A stretch of DNA of 15,829 nt from positions 1 to 15,829 of the forward strand of contig JAJFJE010000282.1 in assembly GCA_021774355.1 (NCBI GenBank). The letters run 5' to 3'. Position numbers and translations under genes: made by a program. Shown here in pieces: positions 1-7,213 of this stretch; position 1 is the first letter of the stretch, and each line of letters opens with the position of its first letter. The notes under the pieces are model-generated. The model had not been told where the DNA came from and did no database searches. It saw nothing but the letters and a program-made list of their open reading frames with translations. This stretch comes from Alphaproteobacteria bacterium. Lineage in GTDB: Bacteria; Pseudomonadota; Alphaproteobacteria; Zavarziniales; Zavarziniaceae.

Positions 1-426
1 TTCGGTCTGTTCCAGCGCGCCCTTCGGCATGTAGTAGCTGGAGGTCGGAATCAACTTCAGCTGTTTGATCTTGACCCAGTCGGTCGCCTTCAGGCGGTCG
101 CCCAGGGGGCTGATCATGATGTCCTTGAGATACGGCGCGTCAACATTCGACGCGTCGATCACCAGGCCCGGCTTCAACTCGGCCGGCAGGTTCGCCTGCT
201 GACGCAAAGTCGGGGCGTCATAGCCGCGCAGGGCTGACCAACGCTTGGCCAGCTCCTGCGCGGCCGGGGCCGCCAGTGCATCGGCGAACTTGGAACGATC
301 CCGGTCGGTATTGGCAGCCTGAAACGCCTTCCACTCACTTATCTCGATCGAGGGGTCGGCATATGCCGCCACCGGTGCCAACAACGCCGCCGTCAGCATT
401 CCGGCTAGCAGATGTGGTCTGTTCAT
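1..426 (-). CDS. Exported protein, probable DUF1329 family (5' part only, runs off left edge)
   Basis: The frame is open from an ATG at 426 to base 1 (142 codons) with no stop, so the C-terminal part lies outside the window. The first ~23 residues (MNRPHLLAGM then LTAALLAPVAAYA) form a typical signal peptide ending in AYA before DPS, so the product is exported. A purine-rich GGAAGGAAGGGAA lies just upstream of the ATG. The mature part contains a stretch around residues 112-139 (LKATDWVKIKQ then LKLIPTSSYYMPKGALEQTE) that resembles the start of DUF1329 proteins. DUF1329 genes are often next to DUF1302 genes, which is the case here (58 bp gap). Function is not established; periplasmic or outer-membrane lipid/hydrophobe handling is inferred from context. 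The open frame and signal peptide are firm; the family name is a moderate call because most of the domain is missing. Confidence 0.62.
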   Translation of the reverse strand, partial: MNRPHLLAGMLTAALLAPVAAYADPSIEISEWKAFQAANTDRDRSKFADALAAPAAQELAKRWSALRGYDAPTLRQQANLPAELKPGLVIDASNVDAPYLKDIMISPLGDRLKATDWVKIKQLKLIPTSSYYMPKGALEQTE

Positions 427-484
427 TGGATTCCCTTCCTTCCTGTTGTAAGCCCCATTTTGGATGGCGCCCCGCGTAGTCCGC

Positions 485-2398
485 TTAGAACTGGAACGTT
501 ACCGACAGCTCGACATTGTCCACGTGGTCGAAGATGCCGAACACGCCCTGTTCGGTCCGGCCCTCGAAATGCGTAAATTCGAGTCGCGGCCGGATATTGT
601 CGCCGAAGTAGTTGAAGTCGAACCGCTGCCGAATGCCCCAGCCCTTGTTTTGGAAGTCATAGGCGGCCAGGCCTTCGACATAAAGCCGACCGTCGTCGAA
701 GTTCCGGAAGAAGAGGAAGGTCGCATAATTCTGGACCTTGTGCAGCTTCGAGCCATAGGACGAGTAGGGCGACTGGAACAGCAGCTCTTTCGCATGAGGG
801 GTGATGATAGTGAAGAGCTGGAAGCTGGTGAAGATAGAACCATCCTGGTTCTTCCAGAACGGCACCCAAAGGAAGTAGTCAAATCCCGTCATGATCGAGA
901 TTTGATCCTTTTTGGTCACCGCCTCGGTCGGCGTGGTGACCACCGCGGCGATACCCTCCTCGCGGCGGCCGAACTGATCCTTCGAGGTCGACTTGTTGAA
1001 CGGCTTGTCGAATTCGTAGGAGAACTCGGTCCGGAACACCGGGGCAACCGCCTTGGGGCCGAAGGGCAGTTCCACCATATCGCGGGTGTAGCTGCCGCCG
1101 ACCAGCTTCCGGCGATAGCGCCAGTCGAGGTCGAACTTCACGTTCACCGAGCACATCGGGCCGATGACACCGACCGCGGTGCAACCGAACGGGTTGATCG
1201 CGCCGGTTCCAAGAATGTTCTGCAGACCCGACAGCAACGGCGCCGGACCGCGCAGGAAGGCGGCATAGCCACCAACCGGCGCAAACACCACGGTCTGCGT
1301 CGCGCTCTCGCTCAGCGGCACCACCGCAGTCGCGTTGCTCTCGTCGTGAAATGCGTTACCGACCACAAGGTTGGAGCCGCGGAACTTGACGATCGGCAGT
1401 TCCTGGTAGGCATAGAGCGCGTTCAAGGTCGCCTCGCCTTCCAGGATCCGGAACTGGAAGCGTCCAGCCAGGGTGGGATCGGCAAAGTCGAAGCGCTTGC
1501 GGCCGAGATTGGTCAGGTGGGCACCGAAGAACGGAATGCCGTAGCCCGATTCCTTGTCGATTTCCAGCGGGTAAGGCGCGCCATAGAGGCCGCCAGACGT
1601 GTTGTCGCCGGTGGTGGCGTTGTTGATCACCAACTGGTCGTGGTGATATTCCGGCATGTAGATCAGCTCGATCTTGGGCTTGGTGATGCCGATCGCGTGG
1701 AACGGCGCACCCAGGCCCAGCGGGTCGAAGCTGAACTCGGCCGCCACCATCCAGTTCGGGATACGGATTTCGTCCGAGTCGCCAAAGGCGAACTTCATGC
1801 GGAAATCCTGGGCGTGCAGCACGTCGAGCAGGCGCAGGCCGTCCGATTGGCCCCAGCCGCGGACGAACTTGCCGACCTTAAGGGCGTAGCGGTTACGCGT
1901 GTCGGTCAGCTTGACCGCCATCTCGCGGATGACCTCGTCGTTGAAATCCGAGAGGAACCGGTTCTGGTGGTCTGTGTTGTCGAACGGATCGGGCGGCGGG
2001 TTGATCTGCGGGCCAGCCGGCCGGCCCCCACCCTTTTCATTCAGGTGGTAGTCGAACGTGTCGAGATATTGCGGCGAGGAATAGTCGGGAATACCCGGCT
2101 GGATCAGATCGCCGCCAAGGTCGGAGTACCAGTCGCCGCGCAACCACCAGTCACCGGTGAAGGTGATGTTGTTCGACGGTTTCCAGCTGGCCGTCAGTTC
2201 GGCCCAGTAGTTCATCTGGCCGATCTCAACGCCGCCGCCCCGGACGATGCTGGGATCATAGGCGAGAGCGACCCCCTGCTTGAATCGGCCGCCGATGGTG
2301 AAATCGTCGGTGATGTCGATGGCGGCCATCGACGCCCACGCCACGCCAATGACACCACCGAGTACGGTCGTGGCCAGTAGTGCACTACGCATATTCAT
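485..2398 (-). CDS. DUF1302-type outer-membrane beta-barrel protein
   Basis: 637 aa from ATG 2398. The frame stays open further upstream, but only this start gives a signal peptide (MNMRSALLATTVLGG, cleavage near WASMA-AID) and it sits behind a G-rich AGGGGGG site. A second ATG two codons later is equally compatible. The mature protein is rich in aromatic residues with alternating strand-like segments, has the N-terminal pattern DITDDFTIGGRFKQGVALAY seen in DUF1302 proteins, and ends in ...LSVTFQF with a terminal Phe, the usual outer-membrane assembly signal. DUF1302 proteins are large barrel-like proteins of unknown exact role, commonly encoded with DUF1329 and RND genes near catabolic clusters for hydrophobic compounds. 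I infer that it is the outer-membrane component of the transport system encoded by this operon. It lies 46 bp after the RND gene, so co-transcription is likely. Confidence 0.82.
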   Translation of the reverse strand: MNMRSALLATTVLGGVIGVAWASMAAIDITDDFTIGGRFKQGVALAYDPSIVRGGGVEIGQMNYWAELTASWKPSNNITFTGDWWLRGDWYSDLGGDLIQPGIPDYSSPQYLDTFDYHLNEKGGGRPAGPQINPPPDPFDNTDHQNRFLSDFNDEVIREMAVKLTDTRNRYALKVGKFVRGWGQSDGLRLLDVLHAQDFRMKFAFGDSDEIRIPNWMVAAEFSFDPLGLGAPFHAIGITKPKIELIYMPEYHHDQLVINNATTGDNTSGGLYGAPYPLEIDKESGYGIPFFGAHLTNLGRKRFDFADPTLAGRFQFRILEGEATLNALYAYQELPIVKFRGSNLVVGNAFHDESNATAVVPLSESATQTVVFAPVGGYAAFLRGPAPLLSGLQNILGTGAINPFGCTAVGVIGPMCSVNVKFDLDWRYRRKLVGGSYTRDMVELPFGPKAVAPVFRTEFSYEFDKPFNKSTSKDQFGRREEGIAAVVTTPTEAVTKKDQISIMTGFDYFLWVPFWKNQDGSIFTSFQLFTIITPHAKELLFQSPYSSYGSKLHKVQNYATFLFFRNFDDGRLYVEGLAAYDFQNKGWGIRQRFDFNYFGDNIRPRLEFTHFEGRTEQGVFGIFDHVDNVELSVTFQF

Positions 2399-2444
2399 CT
2401 GCCCCCCCTTTTTCCTGAATCCCCCCGCGTGACCCTCTGACCGG

Positions 2445-4799
2445 TCACTCAGCGGGCTCCTCTGCACGCTCACGATTGTCGGTACGGACGCCATGGGCGC
2501 CGTGATGGCTGTAGAGCGACTTGGGCTTGAACAGCAGCACCATGCAGGGCACGAAGATGAGCGCACCGAGCATGTTGAACAGCAGCACCACCGCGTGGAG
2601 CACGCCCATCTCGGCCTGGAATTTCAGGGCCGAGAAGAACGCCCAGGGCATGACCGGGGCAATCATGGTGATCGCCGTGATCATGGTCGCGTTCCCTGCA
2701 GTTTCGAGGCCGTGATAGACCGCGTCCTGCAGGTCCATACCTTGCGCCAGGCCGTCCTTGATCCGGTGCAAGATGTAGATCCCGTAGTCGGCTGCCAGGC
2801 CGACGCCGAGGGCTGCCAGAGGCAGCGTGTTGATGTTGAGACCGATGCCCCAGACATACATGAAGGCTTCGGTCAGGAAGGTCGAAATCAGCAAGGCGCC
2901 GATCAACACCGCCGCCACCCAGATCGAGCGGAACGACACCAGCACGGCCACCATGATGAACAGGATCACGGCCAGCAGGACGATGTCCTTGGTCGACTTG
3001 ATCTCGTAGTTGATCGCCTCGGCGATACCGATCTGACCGCCGGCGACCATCAGCTTGGCGTCGTTCGGCAGGGGCTTCATCTCGGCGATGAATTTCCGTG
3101 CGAGCGACGTCACCAGATCGACCGTCGGACCCGTCTTGTCGTCCAGGGAGATCGCCATGTAGCCGATCTGCCAGGTCTCGTTGGTCAGGGCCGCGAAGTC
3201 ACCCGGCTCGCCGTTGGCGCTGTAGAGATAGACGTTGAAGGCACACTCTTCCGGGGTATCCGGGATGAACGAGTAGGATGGATCGCCTTCGTAGAGCACC
3301 TGGTTCACGGTCTTGACCACCGGCACCAGGCTCTGGCCCGGGCGGGCCTTTTCGACCCGTTCCCAGATGTAGCGATCGAGTTCCTCGAAGGCCTTGTAGA
3401 CCGCAGGCTCCATCATGGTGTCCTGCTTGCCCTCGACATAGACAAACATCGTGTCGGTACCGATGCCCGAGAAGCGATCATTGATGATGGTGTTGTCTTT
3501 GTTGTACTTCGCGTCCGGCCACAGGATCGGGCTGCCGATGGCGTCGCCGATGATCAGGTGGCGGGCGAAGTAGATGCTGCTCAGTCCGCTCAACGCGAAG
3601 ACGATGATGACCAGCCAGCAGTGGCGCTCGAAGTGGGCGAAGCGCCAGACCGACTCCACCCAGGTGGTGCGCGAGCGGAATTTCCGCGGCCGTGGCATCA
3701 GCGACATGATGGCGGCGCTGAGCACCAGGGCCGGGCCGATGGCCAGCAGCCAGGCACCGCAGATGATGCCCAGGATCTGCAGGCTCGGCACACCGATCAG
3801 GACCAGCACGAAGAAGCCGCCGGCCGCCGCGACAATGGCCGTGACGCTGGGAATGAACACCTGGGCCATGCCGCCCTCGACGGCGTCGGGCATGCTCATG
3901 CCGCCTTCCAGCCGTTCGAAGACCCGCGACATGAACTGCACGCAGTGCGACAGCACGATGGCGAACACGAACACCGGCAGGATGATCAGCAGCGGATCGA
4001 GATTATAGCCGACCAGCGCCATGGTCCCGGTACCCCACAGGGTGCCGACCGAGGCCGTGCTCATCGGCACCCAGACCCCGAGCCATGACTTGAAGTAGAG
4101 GAACAGGATCAGCGCCGAAAAGACCAGGGAGACGCAGATCAGGACCAAGGTCGCGCTGAGGTCGTTGTAGATGGTCCCGAGGAGAATGGGTCGTCCCACC
4201 ATATGGACCTTGAAGCCCTTGGCGCCCTCCCGCTCGGCCAGGCCGTCGATAAAGTCGACCAGCTTGGCGTAATCGGTTTCGTCTCGGAAATCGGCGATGA
4301 TCATCGCCGCCCGTTCGTCGCTCGACACCAGGAAGCCGCGATATTGGGCCTTCACGGCCGAGCGCAGCGCCTCCCATTCCTTCGGCGTCTTGGGCAGGTC
4401 GGGCCAGGCGACCGCAGTGATGTCGATCGAGCCGGCCGAGCCGACCACCGCCTTGGTCTTGCGCAAGGTCAGCGCCTGCACCAGGTGGCGATGGACGTCC
4501 GGGTTAAAGTAGATGTCGTCCGTGATCCGCTTATAGGCCGACATGAACTCGGTGTTGTAGATGTCCCCGTTGGGGTTCTCCACCATCACCAGCGTCGTGT
4601 TGGCGCCGCCGAACTGGGCGCCGAATTTCGCCATCAGCTGCACGTTGGGATGATGAATCGGAAGCATCGCTTCCAGGACCACGCGCAGCGACAGATGCGA
4701 CACGGACATGTAACCGAGAGCGATTGTCAGAACCGCCATGAAGGCGACGATGATTTTCGCCCGCCGCCGCGTGAAGGAAGCAATACGTTGCGCGATCAT
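2445..4799 (-). CDS. RND/MMPL-superfamily transporter (COG1033-like 'predicted exporter')
   Basis: 784 aa inner-membrane protein with the duplicated RND layout: TM1 (~15-33), a periplasmic loop (~36-205), five TM helices (~212-368), TM7 (~394-412), a second loop (~415-600) and five more helices (~604-757). The second half carries the proton-relay type motif GVGLAADYGIYIL (665-677, Asp671-Tyr672). The equivalent place in the first half reads FAIVLSHCVQF (279-289) and lacks the Asp-Tyr pair. The length fits stand-alone MMPL/HpnN-like exporters rather than ~1050-aa AcrB-type pumps, and no membrane-fusion protein gene is present. The ATG at 4799 overlaps the stop of the upstream Ycf48-like gene by 4 bases (ATGA), with AAGGTGA as ribosome site, suggesting translational coupling. 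Such transporters move lipids or other hydrophobes; the substrate here is unknown, and a link to the aromatic substrate is inferred from context. The hydrophilic C-terminal tail (758-784) is His/Glu/Arg-rich. Confidence 0.9.
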   Translation of the reverse strand: MIAQRIASFTRRRAKIIVAFMAVLTIALGYMSVSHLSLRVVLEAMLPIHHPNVQLMAKFGAQFGGANTTLVMVENPNGDIYNTEFMSAYKRITDDIYFNPDVHRHLVQALTLRKTKAVVGSAGSIDITAVAWPDLPKTPKEWEALRSAVKAQYRGFLVSSDERAAMIIADFRDETDYAKLVDFIDGLAEREGAKGFKVHMVGRPILLGTIYNDLSATLVLICVSLVFSALILFLYFKSWLGVWVPMSTASVGTLWGTGTMALVGYNLDPLLIILPVFVFAIVLSHCVQFMSRVFERLEGGMSMPDAVEGGMAQVFIPSVTAIVAAAGGFFVLVLIGVPSLQILGIICGAWLLAIGPALVLSAAIMSLMPRPRKFRSRTTWVESVWRFAHFERHCWLVIIVFALSGLSSIYFARHLIIGDAIGSPILWPDAKYNKDNTIINDRFSGIGTDTMFVYVEGKQDTMMEPAVYKAFEELDRYIWERVEKARPGQSLVPVVKTVNQVLYEGDPSYSFIPDTPEECAFNVYLYSANGEPGDFAALTNETWQIGYMAISLDDKTGPTVDLVTSLARKFIAEMKPLPNDAKLMVAGGQIGIAEAINYEIKSTKDIVLLAVILFIMVAVLVSFRSIWVAAVLIGALLISTFLTEAFMYVWGIGLNINTLPLAALGVGLAADYGIYILHRIKDGLAQGMDLQDAVYHGLETAGNATMITAITMIAPVMPWAFFSALKFQAEMGVLHAVVLLFNMLGALIFVPCMVLLFKPKSLYSHHGAHGVRTDNRERAEEPAE

Positions 4800-5980
4800 T
4801 GAATCACCTTTTGGGTGGCGGCGGCGCCTTCAGCGCTCTGCTTGTTTCCGGCAGGGCCACTGGTCGGCACCGCCCCTGGATCGTTGTCCGGCAGGTTCTG
4901 CTGGGTGAACTGCCCGGTCAGGCTGTCCGCCCGCAGGATGGACCCCATCAGGCCGACGGCGAGTGCCCGGCCGTCCGGCCCGATCGCCACGCCCCCGATC
5001 CACGAATGCTCGATGTCGAACTTGGGATCGACGTCGGCCTTGGTCAGGGTCCCGTCGCGCCAGGTTGCCAAGGTCGACATGCCGCCGATCAACGCCGTCT
5101 GGCCGTCGGCGCTCAGCGCGACCGACAGGAAATGCTCCGGCCCGGTGCTCTTCTGCGAGACCAGTTCGACCGGACCGTCGTCCGGAATATTCAGTTCGGC
5201 GACCGTCCCGGTCAGGCCGACCGCGACCCCGCGATTGCCCTTTGCCGCGACCGACAACATTGTCGGCAACATTTTGACGCTGATGGTCTGCCAGCTGGCG
5301 CCGGCGTCGCGCGTCTCGGCGATGGTGCCGAATTCGCCGACCGCGATCGCCCGGCTCTCGCTCAAGGCGACAACCCCGGAAAAGCGCGGCTGATCGCGCA
5401 GCGTATAGCCGCTCAAGGTCTCCTGCTTCCAGGTGGCGCCGCCATCGGTGGTGTGCAGGATCACCGCGTCGTGCCCGACCACCCAGCCGACCTGCGGCGT
5501 CGCGAACGAGACGTCGCGGAGGTAAGTCGCCGGTACGTTGTAGACAACTTTCCAGTTCTCGCCGCTGGCGTCGCTCTTCAGGATGTCGCCCCGGTGGCTC
5601 ACAGCGACGGCGACGCCGCCGCCCATGGAAACCACCCGGCGGAGCAGATCGCTGCTGTTGTACGGAACCGTCGTCCACTTGGTGCCGCCGTCATGCGACA
5701 CCTTGATCATCCCGTGGTAGCCGGTGGCATAGGCCGACTCGGCGTCGACAATGGTCAGGCCGAAAAGATTATCGGGGAATTCGCGGACCGGCCCGGTATC
5801 GGGCGCTTCGGATGCGGGCGCCGCATGCCCGGGGGTGGCCACAATGGTGCTGCCGACCGGCAGCCCGAGCGCCAGGAGCAACGCAGCCCTGGACAAGAGC
5901 GAGACGGCGCCGTGCCCGAAACGCGGCCGCCTAGGCCGACGCGAAAGGTCACACCCGTCACGCTGCGAACTGGGAACCAT
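4796..5980 (-). CDS. Exported Ycf48-like beta-propeller protein (photosystem II assembly-factor-like)
   Basis: 394 aa from an ATG at 5980 preceded by GGGAGG, 9 bases upstream. The N-terminus is long and basic (residues 1-31), followed by a hydrophobic stretch (~32-48) and a likely cleavage site near GHAA-PAS (54), so export to the periplasm is expected. The mature part has repeated Asp-box/BNR motifs typical of Ycf48/BNR propellers: SHDGGTKW (95-102), SDASGENW (136-143), TTDGGATW (177-184) and TRDAGASW (223-230). The tail (365-394) is low-complexity, rich in Ala, Gly and Gln. In cyanobacteria Ycf48 assists photosystem II assembly. In heterotrophic bacteria the homologue commonly sits beside an RND exporter and has no proven role; I infer a periplasmic accessory to the transporter. 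It is the first gene of the left operon and overlaps the RND gene by 4 bases. Confidence 0.88.
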   Translation of the reverse strand: MVPSSQRDGCDLSRRPRRPRFGHGAVSLLSRAALLLALGLPVGSTIVATPGHAAPASEAPDTGPVREFPDNLFGLTIVDAESAYATGYHGMIKVSHDGGTKWTTVPYNSSDLLRRVVSMGGGVAVAVSHRGDILKSDASGENWKVVYNVPATYLRDVSFATPQVGWVVGHDAVILHTTDGGATWKQETLSGYTLRDQPRFSGVVALSESRAIAVGEFGTIAETRDAGASWQTISVKMLPTMLSVAAKGNRGVAVGLTGTVAELNIPDDGPVELVSQKSTGPEHFLSVALSADGQTALIGGMSTLATWRDGTLTKADVDPKFDIEHSWIGGVAIGPDGRALAVGLMGSILRADSLTGQFTQQNLPDNDPGAVPTSGPAGNKQSAEGAAATQKVIQ

Positions 5981-6048
5981 TAACCTACCTCCCTAGGTGC
6001 GGTGCCAAGCGAATTGGCGAGACTTTGCAATTAATTAACCGCTCGGTG

Positions 6049-6077
6049 AATAAACCTTCAGGCCCGAAGGGTGTCAA
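6049..6077 (-). promoter_or_regulatory. Candidate sigma-70 promoter for the left operon, with a dyad in the spacer
   Basis: On the minus strand, TTGACA (6077-6072) is followed by exactly 17 bases and then TTTATT (6054-6049): a perfect -35 hexamer and a 4/6 -10 hexamer. The predicted transcript start near 6042 would give a leader of about 60 nt before the Ycf48-like ATG. The spacer holds a perfect inverted repeat, CCTTC-N6-GAAGG (6070-6055), placed where a repressor could block polymerase. Seen directly as a sequence match; activity is inferred. Confidence 0.6.
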
Positions 6078-6092
6078 CCAAGTCGGGTCCTG

Positions 6093-6107
6093 AATTTGAC
6101 CCAAATT
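6093..6107. promoter_or_regulatory. 15-bp perfect palindrome, possible operator
   Basis: AATTTG-ACC-CAAATT is a perfect inverted repeat (6-bp arms, 3-bp centre) in an AT-rich patch inside GC-rich DNA. It lies 16-30 bp upstream of the -35 hexamer of the candidate sigma-70 promoter, at about -51 to -65, where a transcription activator commonly binds. It also lies within the leader of any transcript from the sigma-54 promoter. The binding protein is unknown. Confidence 0.4.
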
Positions 6108-6217
6108 GACGTAGGGAATGGCCCGAGCTTGGCCGTTTCCGCGAGACCTCCGGCACGGCCGGCTCCCCAGATGCTGTAGTGCTGTCGCTCGCCAAATCAG
6201 GTCTCCCCCATCGGAGT

Positions 6218-6237
6218 CCCCCCTTTGGTTCGGGGGG
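6218..6237 (-). other. C6/G6 hairpin in the leader of the sigma-54 transcript
   Basis: Six C (6218-6223), an 8-base loop and six G (6232-6237) can form a 6-bp all-GC stem. In a transcript from the predicted sigma-54 start (~6249) it would lie about 12-31 nt from the 5' end. No U-tract follows, so it is not a standard terminator. It could stabilise or fold the long (~270 nt) leader; no riboswitch class was recognised. Confidence 0.35.
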
Positions 6238-6257
6238 TAATCCACAGACCTCGTGCC

Positions 6258-6275
6258 TTGCAAAAACCCTGCCAA
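6258..6275 (-). promoter_or_regulatory. Sigma-54 (-24/-12) promoter for the Ycf48-RND-DUF1302-DUF1329 operon
   Basis: Read on the minus strand the site is TTGGCAGGGTTTTTGCAA. The invariant GG (6273-6272) and GC (6261-6260) are separated by exactly 10 bases, as sigma-54 requires, and the flanks match the known consensus TTGGCACG-N4-TTGCA except for one base in the CACG block. The predicted transcript start is near 6249. It points at the left operon, about 270 nt from its first ATG. A XylR/DmpR-type activator gene lies at 7214-9028 and a matching activator site lies upstream at 6386-6409, which raises confidence well above that of an isolated match. Confidence 0.82.
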
Positions 6276-6286
6276 GGCCCTGCCTG

Positions 6287-6298
6287 GCCCTTCAGGGC
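6287..6298. repeat. 12-bp palindrome-like repeat, copy 1 of an inverted pair
   Basis: GCCCTTCAGGGC here is the exact reverse complement of GCCCTGAAGGGC at 6637-6648, and each copy can form a 4-bp GC stem with a TTCA/TGAA loop. This copy sits just upstream of the sigma-54 promoter, at about -39 to -50, between promoter and activator site. It may be chance, since the motif is GC-rich and self-similar. Confidence 0.3.
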
Positions 6299-6385
6299 CG
6301 ATGGATATCGCGTTTTCCCCGGCCCTTAGTCGGCTCTTGAAAATAGTTCCAGTTAATACCGTCATGTTTTTGCTGCAGTGCAGCT

Positions 6386-6409
6386 TTGCGAATTGGATCA
6401 ATCGACCGG
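6386..6409 (-). promoter_or_regulatory. Candidate XylR/DmpR-type upstream activating sequence
   Basis: The plus strand reads TTGCGAATTGGATCAA (6386-6401), matching 11 of 16 positions of the XylR/DmpR-type repeat TTGATCAATTGATCAA. An overlapping second register, TGGATCAATCGACCGG (6394-6409), also matches 11 of 16. The centre lies near -145 relative to the predicted sigma-54 start, in the range known for the XylR sites at the Pu promoter (roughly -130 to -170). An AT-richer stretch (6336-6376) separates it from the promoter and could allow bending; no clear IHF consensus was seen there. Confidence 0.55.
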
Positions 6410-7213
6410 GCCTGCGATCGGCCACCCGACCATATCGTGAGGTCGCTCCCGGCCACCGGTCCGCCCCGCCACGCGCCGGCCACGGCCCGGCGCCGGCTCC
6501 GGCAGTCGACGCGGCCTCGGTCCCCCGGCTACCAATTCGGTTCAACATTTCCGGGGGTTGCCTGAAGCGCGCAGACACAACCGGCGCCGGCGCGACCGGC
6601 CGGCTGGACGAGACCCCTGGGGTCCATGTCTGGATAGCCCTGAAGGGCGGGAGGTTTCCGGCCCCCGCCCCATCGCAGCGCAGCAATACACAAACACGCT
6701 GGCCCCCAAATCGACCTTTTTCGGCCGATACTTTCTACGCGCCCAGCACTCCTGCCCGCCGCCGGCCATGTTACAGCCGCTCGGCGCCCCATATGCTGGG
6801 CTAATCCCTTTGGTCGCCCCATCCGCTCCCGGCCTCTGACTGCCGATACGGGTTCTGTTACAGACCGACCGGCTCGGATGTTATGGCTGCCGGGGGGGCC
6901 TGTCAAGAAAGCCGCGGCGTTGGCCGGGGCCGGGGCTTCGGGTCTTGCCGCCGCCATCGGCGCTATGGCACATCGCCTGGCACGATCCGATCATTTGGTG
7001 GAATACGGCGCGGGTGGCGGCTGGATTCGTTGCTCCATCTGGTAAATTCGATCCATTTTGAGGGGCAATGGGACGGTTGTGATTTAGCAAATCGATAAAG
7101 AGCCCTATATGTAAACTTAATATCTGCCGTCGCCGCCTGCCAAGGTGGTGCGGCGGCACCGCCGGACCGCCCAGGCGATCGGCGCAAACGAACAACGAAG
7201 CGGAGGAAGGCTC
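6410..7213. other. Non-coding stretch upstream of the regulator gene
   Basis: About 800 bp with no credible gene. Open frames exist on both strands, but their translations are Arg/Pro/Gly-rich, lack domains and have no good ribosome sites. It holds copy 2 of the 12-bp palindrome (6637-6648), GC-rich self-complementary runs near 6590-6605, and an AT-rich island (~7020-7125) that probably contains the regulator's promoter. TAATAT at 7118-7123 is a possible -10 but has no convincing -35. A 13-bp dyad GATTT-AGC-AAATC lies at 7081-7093. Confidence 0.5.
6637..6648. repeat. 12-bp palindrome-like repeat, copy 2 of an inverted pair
   Basis: GCCCTGAAGGGC, the reverse complement of the motif at 6287-6298, 350 bp away. 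Both lie in the non-coding control region, flanking the activator site. Function unknown. Confidence 0.3.

Noticed and set aside
464..5983. Long plus-strand open frames opposite the left operon (464-2380, 2493-4088, 4799-5983)
   Set aside because: They are antisense to genes with clear domains, are Arg/His/Asp-rich without recognisable motifs, and arise from high-GC codon bias.
6014..6030. Plus-strand TTGGCGAGACTTTGCAA resembling a sigma-54 promoter
   Set aside because: The GG and GC elements are separated by 9 bases instead of the required 10, and it points away from the left operon with no gene closely downstream.
5985..6957. Open frames in the control region (5985-6686 minus, 6253-6804 plus, 6529-6957 minus)
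   Set aside because: They overlap each other and the promoter elements, have compositionally random Arg/Pro/Gly-rich translations and no convincing ribosome sites.
6966..6983. Two TGGCAC boxes in a row upstream of the regulator gene, like -24 elements
   Set aside because: Neither has a GC at the -12 position (GG and TC are found there).
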